The notes under the pieces were generated by a model. That model ran no database searches and was not told where the DNA came from. It saw only the letters and a program-made list of their open reading frames with translations. Below are positions 27,344 to 34,844 of a stretch of DNA of 64,000 bases, in pieces. Numbering within the stretch: the stretch's first letter is position 1; every line of letters starts with the position of its first letter. Source of the DNA: Neorhizobium galegae bv. orientalis str. HAMBI 540 (GTDB taxonomy: Bacteria > Pseudomonadota > Alphaproteobacteria > Rhizobiales > Rhizobiaceae); assembly GCF_000731315.1 (NCBI RefSeq), contig NZ_HG938353.1:2170001-2234000 (forward strand), given 5' to 3'. Both the position numbers and the translations under genes were made by a program.

Positions 27344-28725
27344 TTCGTGACCTTCTTCAGGTGGTAGGATTTCGGGCGGGTCAGGTTGTGGAAGCCGAGG
27401 ACGGAGAGCGAACCGCCGCGCCCGGTTTCCTTGACGCCGGTCCAGACCAGCGCCGGGTCGAGATAATCGGCGCGGTTCATGAACACCGTGCCGGTTTCGA
27501 GCTGGCTGCCGATCCGGTTGGCGCGGTCGACATCCGGCGTCCACAGCGACGCTGTCAGCCCATAGCGGCTGTCGTTCATATAACTGATCGCCTCATCGTC
27601 AGACCTCACCCTCATGATGCCGACGGCCGGGCCAAACGTCTCTTCCCGCATGATCTCCATCGAGTGGTCGACATCGACCAGGATCTGCGGCGCAAGATAG
27701 GCGCCGCCGTCGTCGGCGGGGAAAAGCTTCGGATCGACGAGTGCCTTGGCGCCACTCGCCACCGCGTCAGAGATCTGCTGGCGCACCACCTTGGCGAAGC
27801 GCTTGTTGGCCATCGGCCCGAGCGTGGTTTCCTTGTCGAGCGGGTTGCCAAGCTTGTAGTTCGACACCCAGGCGACCGACTTCTCGACGAAAGAATCGTA
27901 GAGCGATTCGTGAACGTAGATGCGCTCGATGCCGCAGCAGCACTGGCCGGAATTGTAGGTCGCGCCGTCCATCAGCGTGTCGACGGCAGCATCGAGATCG
28001 GCGTCCTCCATCACATAACCGGGGTCCTTGCCGCCAAGTTCGAGGCCGATGCCGGTAAAGGTGCCGGCAGCGGCCCGCTCGATCGACCGCCCGCCCTCAA
28101 CCGAGCCCGTGAAGTTGATGAAGTTGAACAACCCTTCGGAAATCAGCTTGGCCGACGTCGCGTGGTCGAGGAAGATATTCTGGAAGACGTCTTCCGGAAC
28201 ACCGGCCTCGACGAAGGCACGCACCATCCGCTCGCCGACGAGCAGCGTCTGGGAAGCGTGCTTGATGACGACCGCATTGCCGGCCATCAGCGCCGGCGCG
28301 ATGGTGTTGATAGCCGTCATATAGGGATAGTTCCAGGGCGCGATGACAAAGACCACGCCATGCGGCTCACGTTCGATGCGCCGTTCGAACGTGGCGCTGT
28401 CCTCGACGCGCAGCGGCGCCAGCGCATCGGCGGCGATCGAGGCCACATAATTGGAGCGCTCGTTGAACCCCTTGAACTCGCCGCCGTAACGCACCGGCCG
28501 GCCCATCATCCATGCGAGTTCCGGCACCACCTCGTCGACCATCTCGTTGAGCCGTGCAACGCCCTTAAGCACGAGCTGGACACGCTCCTCGAGCGGCCGC
28601 TTCGCCCAGGCCTTCTGCGCATGCCGTGCGCGCCCGATAGCTTCGCCGGCCGCTTCCGCCGACATGGCCGGACGCTCGGCATAAACCGAACCGTCGACCG
28701 GCGAGATACATTGGATCATCGTCAT
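27340..28725 (-). CDS. NAD-dependent aldehyde dehydrogenase
   Basis: A 461-residue ALDH-superfamily enzyme. Seen: APWNYPYMTAINTIAPALMAG (oxyanion Asn), FTGSVEGGRSI for the cofactor loop, the general base Glu in GLELGGKDPGYV, and the nucleophile Cys in NSGQCCCGIERIYV. Sequence style fits semialdehyde or aminoaldehyde dehydrogenases, such as the enzyme acting on gamma-glutamyl-aminobutyraldehyde in polyamine degradation. Start chosen at ATG 28725, with TGGAG about eleven bases upstream; ATG 28719 is the alternative. It overlaps the Fe-ADH gene by ATGA and begins 19 bp after the PIN toxin gene, so it may be read from the toxin-antitoxin promoter as well as from further upstream. Confidence 0.9.
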   Translation of the reverse strand: MTMIQCISPVDGSVYAERPAMSAEAAGEAIGRARHAQKAWAKRPLEERVQLVLKGVARLNEMVDEVVPELAWMMGRPVRYGGEFKGFNERSNYVASIAADALAPLRVEDSATFERRIEREPHGVVFVIAPWNYPYMTAINTIAPALMAGNAVVIKHASQTLLVGERMVRAFVEAGVPEDVFQNIFLDHATSAKLISEGLFNFINFTGSVEGGRSIERAAAGTFTGIGLELGGKDPGYVMEDADLDAAVDTLMDGATYNSGQCCCGIERIYVHESLYDSFVEKSVAWVSNYKLGNPLDKETTLGPMANKRFAKVVRQQISDAVASGAKALVDPKLFPADDGGAYLAPQILVDVDHSMEIMREETFGPAVGIMRVRSDDEAISYMNDSRYGLTASLWTPDVDRANRIGSQLETGTVFMNRADYLDPALVWTGVKETGRGGSLSVLGFHNLTRPKSYHLKKVTK

Positions 28726-28744
28726 TGATACAAACTCCAGAAAT

Positions 28745-29161
28745 TCAGCAGGCAAGTGTGCGGACATGGCCCGCTGCACCATAGGAAAGGATCGCACGAT
28801 CACGCGTGATGATGGTCAGGTCGTGTTCGCGAGCGGTTGCGATCAGGATTCGGTCGATCGGGTCCTTGTGGATGGGCTGGGGCAGGATACAGGATGCCAT
28901 GAAAAGATCGGCAGTCACCGACTTCTCGGCTACCTCTGTTTCCTGCCTGAAACTGTCGTACCAGCGTTTGGCATCCTTTGTCTCATGGATACGCCCCCGG
29001 GCCACCAGCATGGCCATTTCCCATGCCGTGGCGGTGGACACATAAACAGGAATACCCATGGCCTTGGAGCCGCTAACGGCATCGGCAGCCCTAGCGGCAA
29101 GGAGTTCGTTATGGGTCATCCATATGACCGCACATGTGTCGAGCAGATAGGACTCACTCAT
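28745..29161 (-). CDS. PIN-domain toxin (VapC-like ribonuclease)
   Basis: A 138-residue PIN-domain protein, expected to be a Mg-dependent endoribonuclease inhibiting translation. The four acidic residues are in place: D8 in YLLDTCAVIW, E48 in STATAWEMAML, D103 in DPIDRILIATA and D121 in IITRDRAILSY. Length and the DPIDRILIATAREHDLTIITRD block are typical of VapC. The start overlaps the end of the upstream XRE gene by 8 bp, the usual toxin-antitoxin arrangement with the antitoxin first. It lies between the glutamine-synthetase-like and ALDH genes, suggesting insertion into a metabolic operon. Confidence 0.88.
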   Translation of the reverse strand: MSESYLLDTCAVIWMTHNELLAARAADAVSGSKAMGIPVYVSTATAWEMAMLVARGRIHETKDAKRWYDSFRQETEVAEKSVTADLFMASCILPQPIHKDPIDRILIATAREHDLTIITRDRAILSYGAAGHVRTLAC

Positions 29162-29636
29162 TATAGAGCTTCTCGCCCCATTCGTAATCCCAGTCCATCG
29201 GCGCCGTCAGGTCGACGCCGGGCATAACCGTGATCGTTCCCTTCATGCTGCCGAATATGGGATGCAGTTCTATCAGCGTCCCGTCCTCCCGCTCCATCCA
29301 GCGCTTGCCTTCCTTGTAGATGATGTCGTCTTCCGTGAACATCTTCTCGGATGGATCGGGCATAGGAGAACCGCCTTCCGCCGAATAGGCATCCTGCTTC
29401 TTTTCGGCAAAGCCGGAGATCCCACCTTCACCTCTGCGATGAATGGCAACCACTTCCAGAGGAATGCCGAGAAAGGCCGAAACCCCGTCCTGCTCGTCCG
29501 CGCTCATCTTTCGCTCGCCTTTGAGCATGCGTGAAACCGAGCTTGGATCGAGCTTCAGGAACCTGGCGAGCTCAACATTGGACGACCCCATCTCCTTCAG
29601 CTTTTCGTAAAACCATTCGCTGTCGATCTCAGCCAC
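29154..29636 (-). CDS. XRE-family antitoxin partner of the PIN toxin
   Basis: A 160-residue protein with an N-terminal XRE/Cro helix-turn-helix (NVELARFLKLDPSSVSRMLKG), a charged linker and a C-terminal acidic tail (PGVDLTAPMDWDYEWGEKLYNE) resembling the toxin-binding tail of VapB-type antitoxins. The pairing is unusual, because VapC partners usually carry AbrB, RHH or Phd DNA-binding domains rather than XRE. Start chosen at GTG 29636, with GAGGG eight bases upstream; a TTG 15 bases earlier lacks such a site. A long dyad at 29671-29697, 35-61 bp upstream, is the likely autoregulatory operator. The antitoxin role is inferred from position, overlap and the tail; direct evidence is lacking. Confidence 0.75.
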   Translation of the reverse strand: MAEIDSEWFYEKLKEMGSSNVELARFLKLDPSSVSRMLKGERKMSADEQDGVSAFLGIPLEVVAIHRRGEGGISGFAEKKQDAYSAEGGSPMPDPSEKMFTEDDIIYKEGKRWMEREDGTLIELHPIFGSMKGTITVMPGVDLTAPMDWDYEWGEKLYNE

Positions 29637-29670
29637 GATATCAGCCCTCAATGAACCAATTCAACCTAGC

Positions 29671-29697
29671 CGATTATTGACCAAATCTCAACAATCG
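29671..29697 (-). promoter_or_regulatory. Dyad operator of the XRE/PIN toxin-antitoxin pair
   Basis: CGATTATTGA-N7-TCAACAATCG: two 10-bp arms, 9 of 10 pairs complementary, just upstream of the antitoxin gene. Position and symmetry fit an XRE-dimer autorepression site. It lies in the 80-bp gap after the glutamine-synthetase-like gene. Confidence 0.6.
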
Positions 29698-29716
29698 AAA
29701 ATCGGTTGCGATTATC

Positions 29717-31087
29717 TCAAGCCCTCTCGAAACCGCGTGCCACTTCCCAATCCGTCACGCGGCGATCGTATTCCTCCTGCTCCCATTGGCCGGCGCGGAC
29801 ATAGTGGTCGATGACATCGTCGCCGAATGCAGACCGCAGCAGTTCCGATCCGTTCATCAGATCGATCGCATCGCGCAACGTTTTCGGGATTTCGCGAATG
29901 CCCTTGCCGCCATAGGCATCGCCGACGAAGGCCGGCTCCAGCGTCATCTTCTTCTCGACGCCGTCGATTCCGGCAGCGATCAGCGCCGCCATGGCGAGAT
30001 AGGGGTTGAGATCGGAACCGCCGACACGGCATTCGATGCGGATCCCCTTGGTCGCCTCGCCACAGAGACGGTAGCCCGCGGTGCGGTTGTCCTTCGACCA
30101 GACGGCCTTGGTCGGCGCGAACGTGCCGGCCATGAAGCGCTTGTAGGAATTGATGTAGGGCGCCAGGAAATAGGTGATCTCGCCCGCGTGGGCGAGCAGC
30201 CCGGCGATATAATGTTTCATCAGTTCCGACATGCCGTGCTCGTCGTCCTTGTCGAAGAACAGCGGCGTCTTGCCGTCGGCGCTCCACAGCGACTGGTGAA
30301 TATGCGACGAACTGCCGGCCGCCGAATAGTTCCACTTGGCGAGGAAGGTGATCGCCTTGCCCTTGCCCCAGGCGATCTCCTTGCACGCATTCTTGATGAT
30401 CACGTGCCGGTCGGCCATGGTCAGCGCATCGGCATAGCGGACGTTAATCTCCTCCTGGCCGGCCGAAGCCTCGCCCTTGGAATTCTCGACCGGAATGCCG
30501 GCCCCCTGCAGTCCGGTGCGGATCGCCCGCATGACCTCCTCTTCCTTGGTGGTCTGGAAGATGTGGTAGTCCTCGTTGTAGCCGCTCGCCAGCTTGAGGT
30601 TACGATAGCTGCTTTCGCGGGCCTGATCGTAGGTCTGGTCGAACAGGAAGAATTCGAGTTCGGTCGCCATGAAGGCGGACATGCCCATCGCTTCCAACCG
30701 CTTCACCTGGGTCTTCAGGATGGCCCGCGGCGAATGCGGCACGTCCGCATGGGTGTGATGGTCGAGCACGTCGCAGAGAACCAGCGCCGTGCCTTCGAGC
30801 CAGGGGAGTTTGCGTAGCGTCGCAAGATCCGGCTTCATCGTATAGTCGCCGTAACCCTGTTCCCAGCTGGTCGCCTTGTAGCCGGAGATGGTCTCCATCT
30901 CGATATCGGTCGCCAGAAGGTAGTTGCAGCTATGGGTTTCCTGATAGGCGCTCTCGACGAAATATTCCGCCTGGAACCGTTTGCCCATCAGGCGACCCTG
31001 CATGTCCACCTGGGCAGCGATGATCGTATCGATGCGGCCCTCGGCAACATCTTTTTTGAGTTCGTCGAAAGAATAATGACTGGTCAT
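29717..31087 (-). CDS. Glutamine-synthetase-like ligase (putative gamma-glutamylamide synthetase)
   Basis: A 456-residue GS-fold ATP-dependent ligase. N-terminal beta-grasp region starts near FDELKKDVAEGRIDTIIAAQVD; catalytic-domain motifs include ATELEFFLFD, the Glu ligands in GQEEINVRY, SSHIHQSL and NRTAGYRLCGEATKGIRIECRVGG. The Tyr adenylylation site near the C-terminus of housekeeping GlnA is absent, so it should escape GlnE control. Together with an APC permease, an ALDH, an ADH and an N-formylglutamate-amidohydrolase-like gene, this suggests glutamylation of an amine (PuuA/IpuC-type) rather than ammonia assimilation. Start at ATG 31087; Shine-Dalgarno weak. The permease lies 74 bp upstream with a stable hairpin between. 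Confidence 0.85.
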   Translation of the reverse strand: MTSHYSFDELKKDVAEGRIDTIIAAQVDMQGRLMGKRFQAEYFVESAYQETHSCNYLLATDIEMETISGYKATSWEQGYGDYTMKPDLATLRKLPWLEGTALVLCDVLDHHTHADVPHSPRAILKTQVKRLEAMGMSAFMATELEFFLFDQTYDQARESSYRNLKLASGYNEDYHIFQTTKEEEVMRAIRTGLQGAGIPVENSKGEASAGQEEINVRYADALTMADRHVIIKNACKEIAWGKGKAITFLAKWNYSAAGSSSHIHQSLWSADGKTPLFFDKDDEHGMSELMKHYIAGLLAHAGEITYFLAPYINSYKRFMAGTFAPTKAVWSKDNRTAGYRLCGEATKGIRIECRVGGSDLNPYLAMAALIAAGIDGVEKKMTLEPAFVGDAYGGKGIREIPKTLRDAIDLMNGSELLRSAFGDDVIDHYVRAGQWEQEEYDRRVTDWEVARGFERA

Positions 31088-31113
31088 GATCGATCCATCT
31101 GGCCTTTGAACAT

Positions 31114-31146
31114 TTGGCGGAGGCCGCACATCGCGGCCTCCGCCAA
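31114..31146 (-). other. Perfect 14-bp intergenic hairpin between permease and ligase genes
   Basis: TTGGCGGAGGCCGC / GCGGCCTCCGCCAA with a 5-nt loop and no T run on the minus strand. It is therefore more likely an mRNA-stabilising or processing stem that sets different levels of permease and ligase than a classical terminator. Confidence 0.7.
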
Positions 31147-31161
31147 TGATGTCGGTGAAGG

Positions 31162-32754
31162 TTATTCGCCCGGTACCGGCGAGACCGTTCCGGTTTCGCC
31201 GACTGCCGCTTCCGCAGCAGCGATTTCGGCCTTGCGTTTGGCGATCATGTCGCCGATCGGAGGGCCCTTGAAGCGCTTGTTCTCGACCGCGAACCAGATG
31301 ATTATCGCAAGGACGATGAGGCCGACGGTGACCGCAAGCACCTTGTCGTTCGGCGGCTGGATGGCGATGTAGATGATCAGCACCATGCCGAGCGTCGCCA
31401 GCACGCCGACTGTCTTGTACACGCCCTGGCCGAGATCCCAGGGGCCAGGCGCTGGCCATTTCTTGGTGCCGTAGGCGAAGATGCCGAGCACGATCGGGAA
31501 GAGGAAGGAAAGGAAAAGGAAGATCAGGGTCGCGTTGACGACCGTGACGTAGAGGCTCGCCTCGCCGACCGAGATGAACAGCGCGCCCCAGACGAACAGG
31601 CTTTCGAGAGCCGCCCCCGTCCAGATCGCGGCGACGGGGGTACGGAATTTCGGGCTGACGCTTGCGAGCGTCTTTGAGCCGACCGGGATCCCGCCATCAC
31701 GCGAAAACGCAAAGATCATTCGCGAGCATGACGTGACGGTCGCAAGCCCGCAGAGGAACTGCGAGATGAAGATGGCGACATAGAGCACCGTCACCAGCCA
31801 GGCCGGCATGATGGTGTTGATGGTGGTGAAGAACACGGCCCAGCCCTGCTTGGCGCCTGCGGCCATGTCCGGGATGGCGATGACGAAGGCCGACAGCATG
31901 ACCCAGCCGGCAAGCGACGACCAGAGCACGGCGGAGACCATCGAACGGGGCACCGACAGTGCCGCCTTCTTGGTTTCCTCCGACGTATGCGCCGAGGCGT
32001 CATAACCGGTGATCGTGTAGATCGGCAGCAGCAGCCCGAGCGCGAAGATATACCACATGCTGTCGGACTGCGGCCAAACGGCCCCGCCCGCATCGCCGGA
32101 ATAATTGGTGAAAGTCCAGAGCCGCGAAATATCGTGCGTCGGCGCGTAGATGAGGCAGGCGATGGTCAGGACCGCCGCCGTCACCAGGATTAGCGTGCCC
32201 GAGAAGTCGGTAAGCTTGGCGGTGAGGCCGATGCCGAAATGGTTGATCGCCGCCTGGACGATGGTGAACAGGATCACCAGAACCACCTGCATCCCCGGAG
32301 AAACGACGCCGGTCGTATCGGCAATGCCGAGCTGTGCGCCGAAAGTGCCGCCGAGGAAAAGGGCGGTACCGATGTTGATCGCCCCGAGAACGGTGATCAG
32401 TCCGAGCAGATTGAGCCAGGCGGTGAGCCAGCCGGTAAAGCGCGTCCCGAGGATCGAACTCCAGTGATAAAGCCCGCCGGCCGTCGGATAGGCGGATGAA
32501 ATCTGCGCCATGCCGAGTGCGAAGAAGAGAGAGATGATGCAGCCGATCGGCCAGCCGATGCCGATTGCGGCTCCGCCGACACCCGACGTCGCCTGCGCCA
32601 GCGAATTGATGCCGCCGGAGAGAATGCAAATGATGGAAAAGGAAATTGCGAAGTTGGAAAACGAGCTCATGCGGCGCTCGAGTTCCTGCGCATAACCCAT
32701 GGAATGCAGGATATGAATGTCCTGCTTTTTGTCGCCTTCGGTATAATCGGACAT
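31162..32754 (-). CDS. APC-superfamily amino-acid/amine permease
   Basis: A 530-residue inner-membrane permease with about twelve helices, of the amino acid/choline/GABA branch of APC transporters. Seen: the helix 1 signature FAISFSIICILSGGINSLAQA, GWPIGCIISLFFALGMAQISSAYPTAGGLYHWSS in helix 2, and YDASAHTSEETKKAALSVPRSM near the middle, all typical of the UGA4/BAT1-like group that carries GABA, putrescine, choline or related amines. Start at ATG 32754, with AGGGGGAA just upstream. It precedes the GS-like ligase on the same strand, so uptake and glutamylation of the same amine are likely coupled. The exact substrate is unknown. Confidence 0.88.
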   Translation of the reverse strand: MSDYTEGDKKQDIHILHSMGYAQELERRMSSFSNFAISFSIICILSGGINSLAQATSGVGGAAIGIGWPIGCIISLFFALGMAQISSAYPTAGGLYHWSSILGTRFTGWLTAWLNLLGLITVLGAINIGTALFLGGTFGAQLGIADTTGVVSPGMQVVLVILFTIVQAAINHFGIGLTAKLTDFSGTLILVTAAVLTIACLIYAPTHDISRLWTFTNYSGDAGGAVWPQSDSMWYIFALGLLLPIYTITGYDASAHTSEETKKAALSVPRSMVSAVLWSSLAGWVMLSAFVIAIPDMAAGAKQGWAVFFTTINTIMPAWLVTVLYVAIFISQFLCGLATVTSCSRMIFAFSRDGGIPVGSKTLASVSPKFRTPVAAIWTGAALESLFVWGALFISVGEASLYVTVVNATLIFLFLSFLFPIVLGIFAYGTKKWPAPGPWDLGQGVYKTVGVLATLGMVLIIYIAIQPPNDKVLAVTVGLIVLAIIIWFAVENKRFKGPPIGDMIAKRKAEIAAAEAAVGETGTVSPVPGE

Positions 32755-32856
32755 GACTTCCCCCTGTTGGCAGAAAGACCGCGCCATCGCGGCCATCCGG
32801 TTTGTCCTTCCCGCGGAGATTTAACCGCGGGCATGCGAGCTGCTGCTCCCCGGGTC

Positions 32857-33633
32857 TTATCCTTGGATGTCTGCGAGGCTTTCCCGCAGCAATCCTGTCA
32901 AGAAATCGGCCACGACCCCCTGGCCGATTTCGTCCGTTATCAGATCGTTCCTGATTTCGATCATGACGTTGAGAAGTCCCGCCGGCAGGGCGTGGACTTC
33001 CAGCGTATGCGTTACGCCGTCCGCCGGCCCATAAGGCTCGTTGCGCTCGACGCGGTAAAGATGGGTGTCGGATGCTGCCTCCAGCATTCGGTCTGCAAGC
33101 CGGGCGTCGGTATCGTGAAGCACGCCGATCTCCACGGGCCGTTCCTTACCAAAATAGACCGGCGTGAAACTGTGAATGGTGACCAGCACCGTCTTCTGCC
33201 CCCTCGCCCGCCGCGCCGCGATCTCCTCGCGGATGCGGCCGTGGAACGGGAGGTAGAGCGCCGTGGTGCGGCGGGATTTCTCCGCCTCGGACAGGTTCTC
33301 GTTGCCGGGGATCCGGAAGACTTCGGACACGTCGCGGATCGCGGCAGGCGAACCCGGCGGGCGGTTGCAGTCGTAGATGAGCCGCGAAAACCGCTGGTGG
33401 ATCAGCGTCGCGTCGAGGCTCTTCGACATCAGCCGGGAGACGGCAAGCGCTCCCGGATCCCAGGCGATATGGGAGGCGAGCGCATCCGCGGAAAGCCCGA
33501 GATCGCCATAGCGTTCCGGCAGGCGCCGCGAGGCGTGTTCACAGACGAGAAGCACATCTCCCCGGCCGCCGGCATTGTCCACGGCAACGGGTCCGCCATC
33601 CGCCTCCGAGAAGAATTCCGACTGGACCAGCAT
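32857..33633 (-). CDS. N-formylglutamate amidohydrolase family protein
   Basis: A 258-residue metal-dependent amidohydrolase of the HutG/FGase family. Seen: VLLVCEHASRRLP near the N-terminus, the DCNRPPG block, YLPFHGRI and VTIHSFTP, with His and Glu residues for zinc. No histidine-utilisation genes (hutH, hutU, hutI) lie nearby, so a role in histidine breakdown is not supported by context. It sits 102 bp upstream of the permease and ligase genes on the same strand, which suggests it may hydrolyse a gamma- or N-linked glutamyl product of that pathway. The Shine-Dalgarno site is weak. It is divergent from the RpiR regulator gene. Confidence 0.82.
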   Translation of the reverse strand: MLVQSEFFSEADGGPVAVDNAGGRGDVLLVCEHASRRLPERYGDLGLSADALASHIAWDPGALAVSRLMSKSLDATLIHQRFSRLIYDCNRPPGSPAAIRDVSEVFRIPGNENLSEAEKSRRTTALYLPFHGRIREEIAARRARGQKTVLVTIHSFTPVYFGKERPVEIGVLHDTDARLADRMLEAASDTHLYRVERNEPYGPADGVTHTLEVHALPAGLLNVMIEIRNDLITDEIGQGVVADFLTGLLRESLADIQG

Positions 33634-33712
33634 CGACGCGTTCCGGAAAAAATCGTTTAAATTGGATTAAGAAGAGAATTCTTCACTTTCCGGCCGCCGT
33701 CAACGGGATTCT

Positions 33713-33721
33713 GAAAATTTC
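33713..33721. promoter_or_regulatory. Small palindrome in the amidohydrolase/rpiR divergent promoter
   Basis: GAAAATTTC (GAAA-N-TTTC), with a second GAA..TTC motif, AGAATTCT, at about 33675-33682 in the same 171-bp divergent spacer. RpiR-type dimers often bind such short AT-rich palindromes. Weak evidence. Confidence 0.25.
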
Positions 33722-33804
33722 TCTTCAAAGGAACCGTTGACTTCTCCGCAGAAACGATTGTTAATCTTTTCGATAACCGGCGAAGACCGGAGGGAACAGC
33801 TTTA

Positions 33805-34695
33805 GTGCCACCAACTGCACGCACCGTATCGGATGTCATTCGTGTTCGTTACGATAGCCTGACGCGCGCGGAAAAACAGTTGGCGGACAGTCTATTGGAG
33901 AACTATCCGGTGTCAGGGCTCGGCAGCATCACTGTGATCGCGGAGAACGCCCGTGTTTCGACGCCGACGGTTGCGCGGATGGTGCAGAAGCTCGGCTACA
34001 AGGGCTACCCGGAATTCCAGTCGCATCTGCATCACGAGCTCGAGGCGACCATCTCCAACCCGATCGCCAAGCACGACCGGTGGGCGTCAAACGCACCGGG
34101 CACACATATCCTCAATCGCTTTGCCGACGCGATCACCGCCAATCTGCGCGATACGCTTTCGGATCTTGACACCACGACTTTCGAGGGCGCGGCCGCACTT
34201 CTGCGTGATCGCAACCGGGGCATCTACTTCGTTGGCGGCCGCATCACCGGGGCGCTGGCCGAGTATTTCTTCACCCACATGCAGGTCATCCGTCCAAAGA
34301 CGACCCTGATCTCCACCAATTCGAGTTCCTGGCCTCAGCATGTTCTCAACATGAGCGCCGGCGACGTCCTGGTGATCTTCGATATCCGACGCTACGAGCA
34401 GGAGATGGCGACGCTGGCAGAGGCCGCACGGGCCAACGGCGTCGTCATCATCTTGCTGACCGACGTCTGGGCCTCGCCCGTTGCCAAACATGCGCAGCAT
34501 ACGTTCAAGGTGAGGATCGAGGCGCCGTCGGCCTGGGACAGCTCCGTTATTACTCTCTTCGTCGTCGAGGCGCTGATCGAGGCGGTGCAGAGCGCCACGT
34601 GGGAGGAAACTCGCGAACGCATGAACTCTCTGGAAGGTCTGTTCGAGCGGACGATGCTGTTCCGCCGCCCGGGCCGCCAGAGCCGTCCCGACTGA
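33805..34695 (+). CDS. MurR/RpiR-family transcriptional regulator
   Basis: A 296-residue regulator: an N-terminal HTH_6 domain (residues about 10-85, LTRAEKQLADSLLENYP...VSTPTVARMVQKLGYKGYPEFQ) and a C-terminal SIS domain (about 130-260, IYFVGGRITGALAEYFFTHM...GDVLVIFDIRRYEQEM) that normally binds a phosphosugar-like ligand. The GTG start has GGAGGG ten bases upstream. It is divergent from the amidohydrolase-permease-ligase genes and upstream of an ABC importer, so it may control either or both. SIS-domain regulators next to amine-degradation genes are common in rhizobia, but the effector here is unknown. Confidence 0.86.
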   Translation: MPPTARTVSDVIRVRYDSLTRAEKQLADSLLENYPVSGLGSITVIAENARVSTPTVARMVQKLGYKGYPEFQSHLHHELEATISNPIAKHDRWASNAPGTHILNRFADAITANLRDTLSDLDTTTFEGAAALLRDRNRGIYFVGGRITGALAEYFFTHMQVIRPKTTLISTNSSSWPQHVLNMSAGDVLVIFDIRRYEQEMATLAEAARANGVVIILLTDVWASPVAKHAQHTFKVRIEAPSAWDSSVITLFVVEALIEAVQSATWEETRERMNSLEGLFERTMLFRRPGRQSRPD

Positions 34696-34737
34696 CCGGT
34701 CGGGGTTAAGAAATATGCCGGCAATCCGGGATTTTCA

Positions 34738-34751
34738 TGAGCAAATGCTCA
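34738..34751. promoter_or_regulatory. Perfect 14-bp palindrome upstream of the ABC importer
   Basis: TGAGCA-AA-TGCTCA lies about 95 bp before the binding-protein start. The perfect 6+6 symmetry suggests a dimeric regulator site. The regulator is not identified; RpiR is the nearest candidate, though this pattern also resembles sites of SorC- or DeoR-like proteins. Confidence 0.45.
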
Positions 34752-34844
34752 TCCTCCGGGCTGTCATATACGATACATGAACTGGCTCTACGAGTCGCGC
34801 CGAAACGATCCAGACTACACGACCTGCACCCCTAGGAGGATACC

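Noticed and set aside
29677..29691. TTGA...TCAA inside the toxin-antitoxin dyad as a FixK/FNR box
   Set aside because: The spacer is 7 bp; FixK/FNR boxes need TTGA-N6-TCAA. The wider 10-bp arms fit an XRE operator better.
32857..33633. Histidine utilisation (hutG) assignment
   Set aside because: No other hut genes are in the neighbourhood; the context is an amine permease and GS-like ligase.
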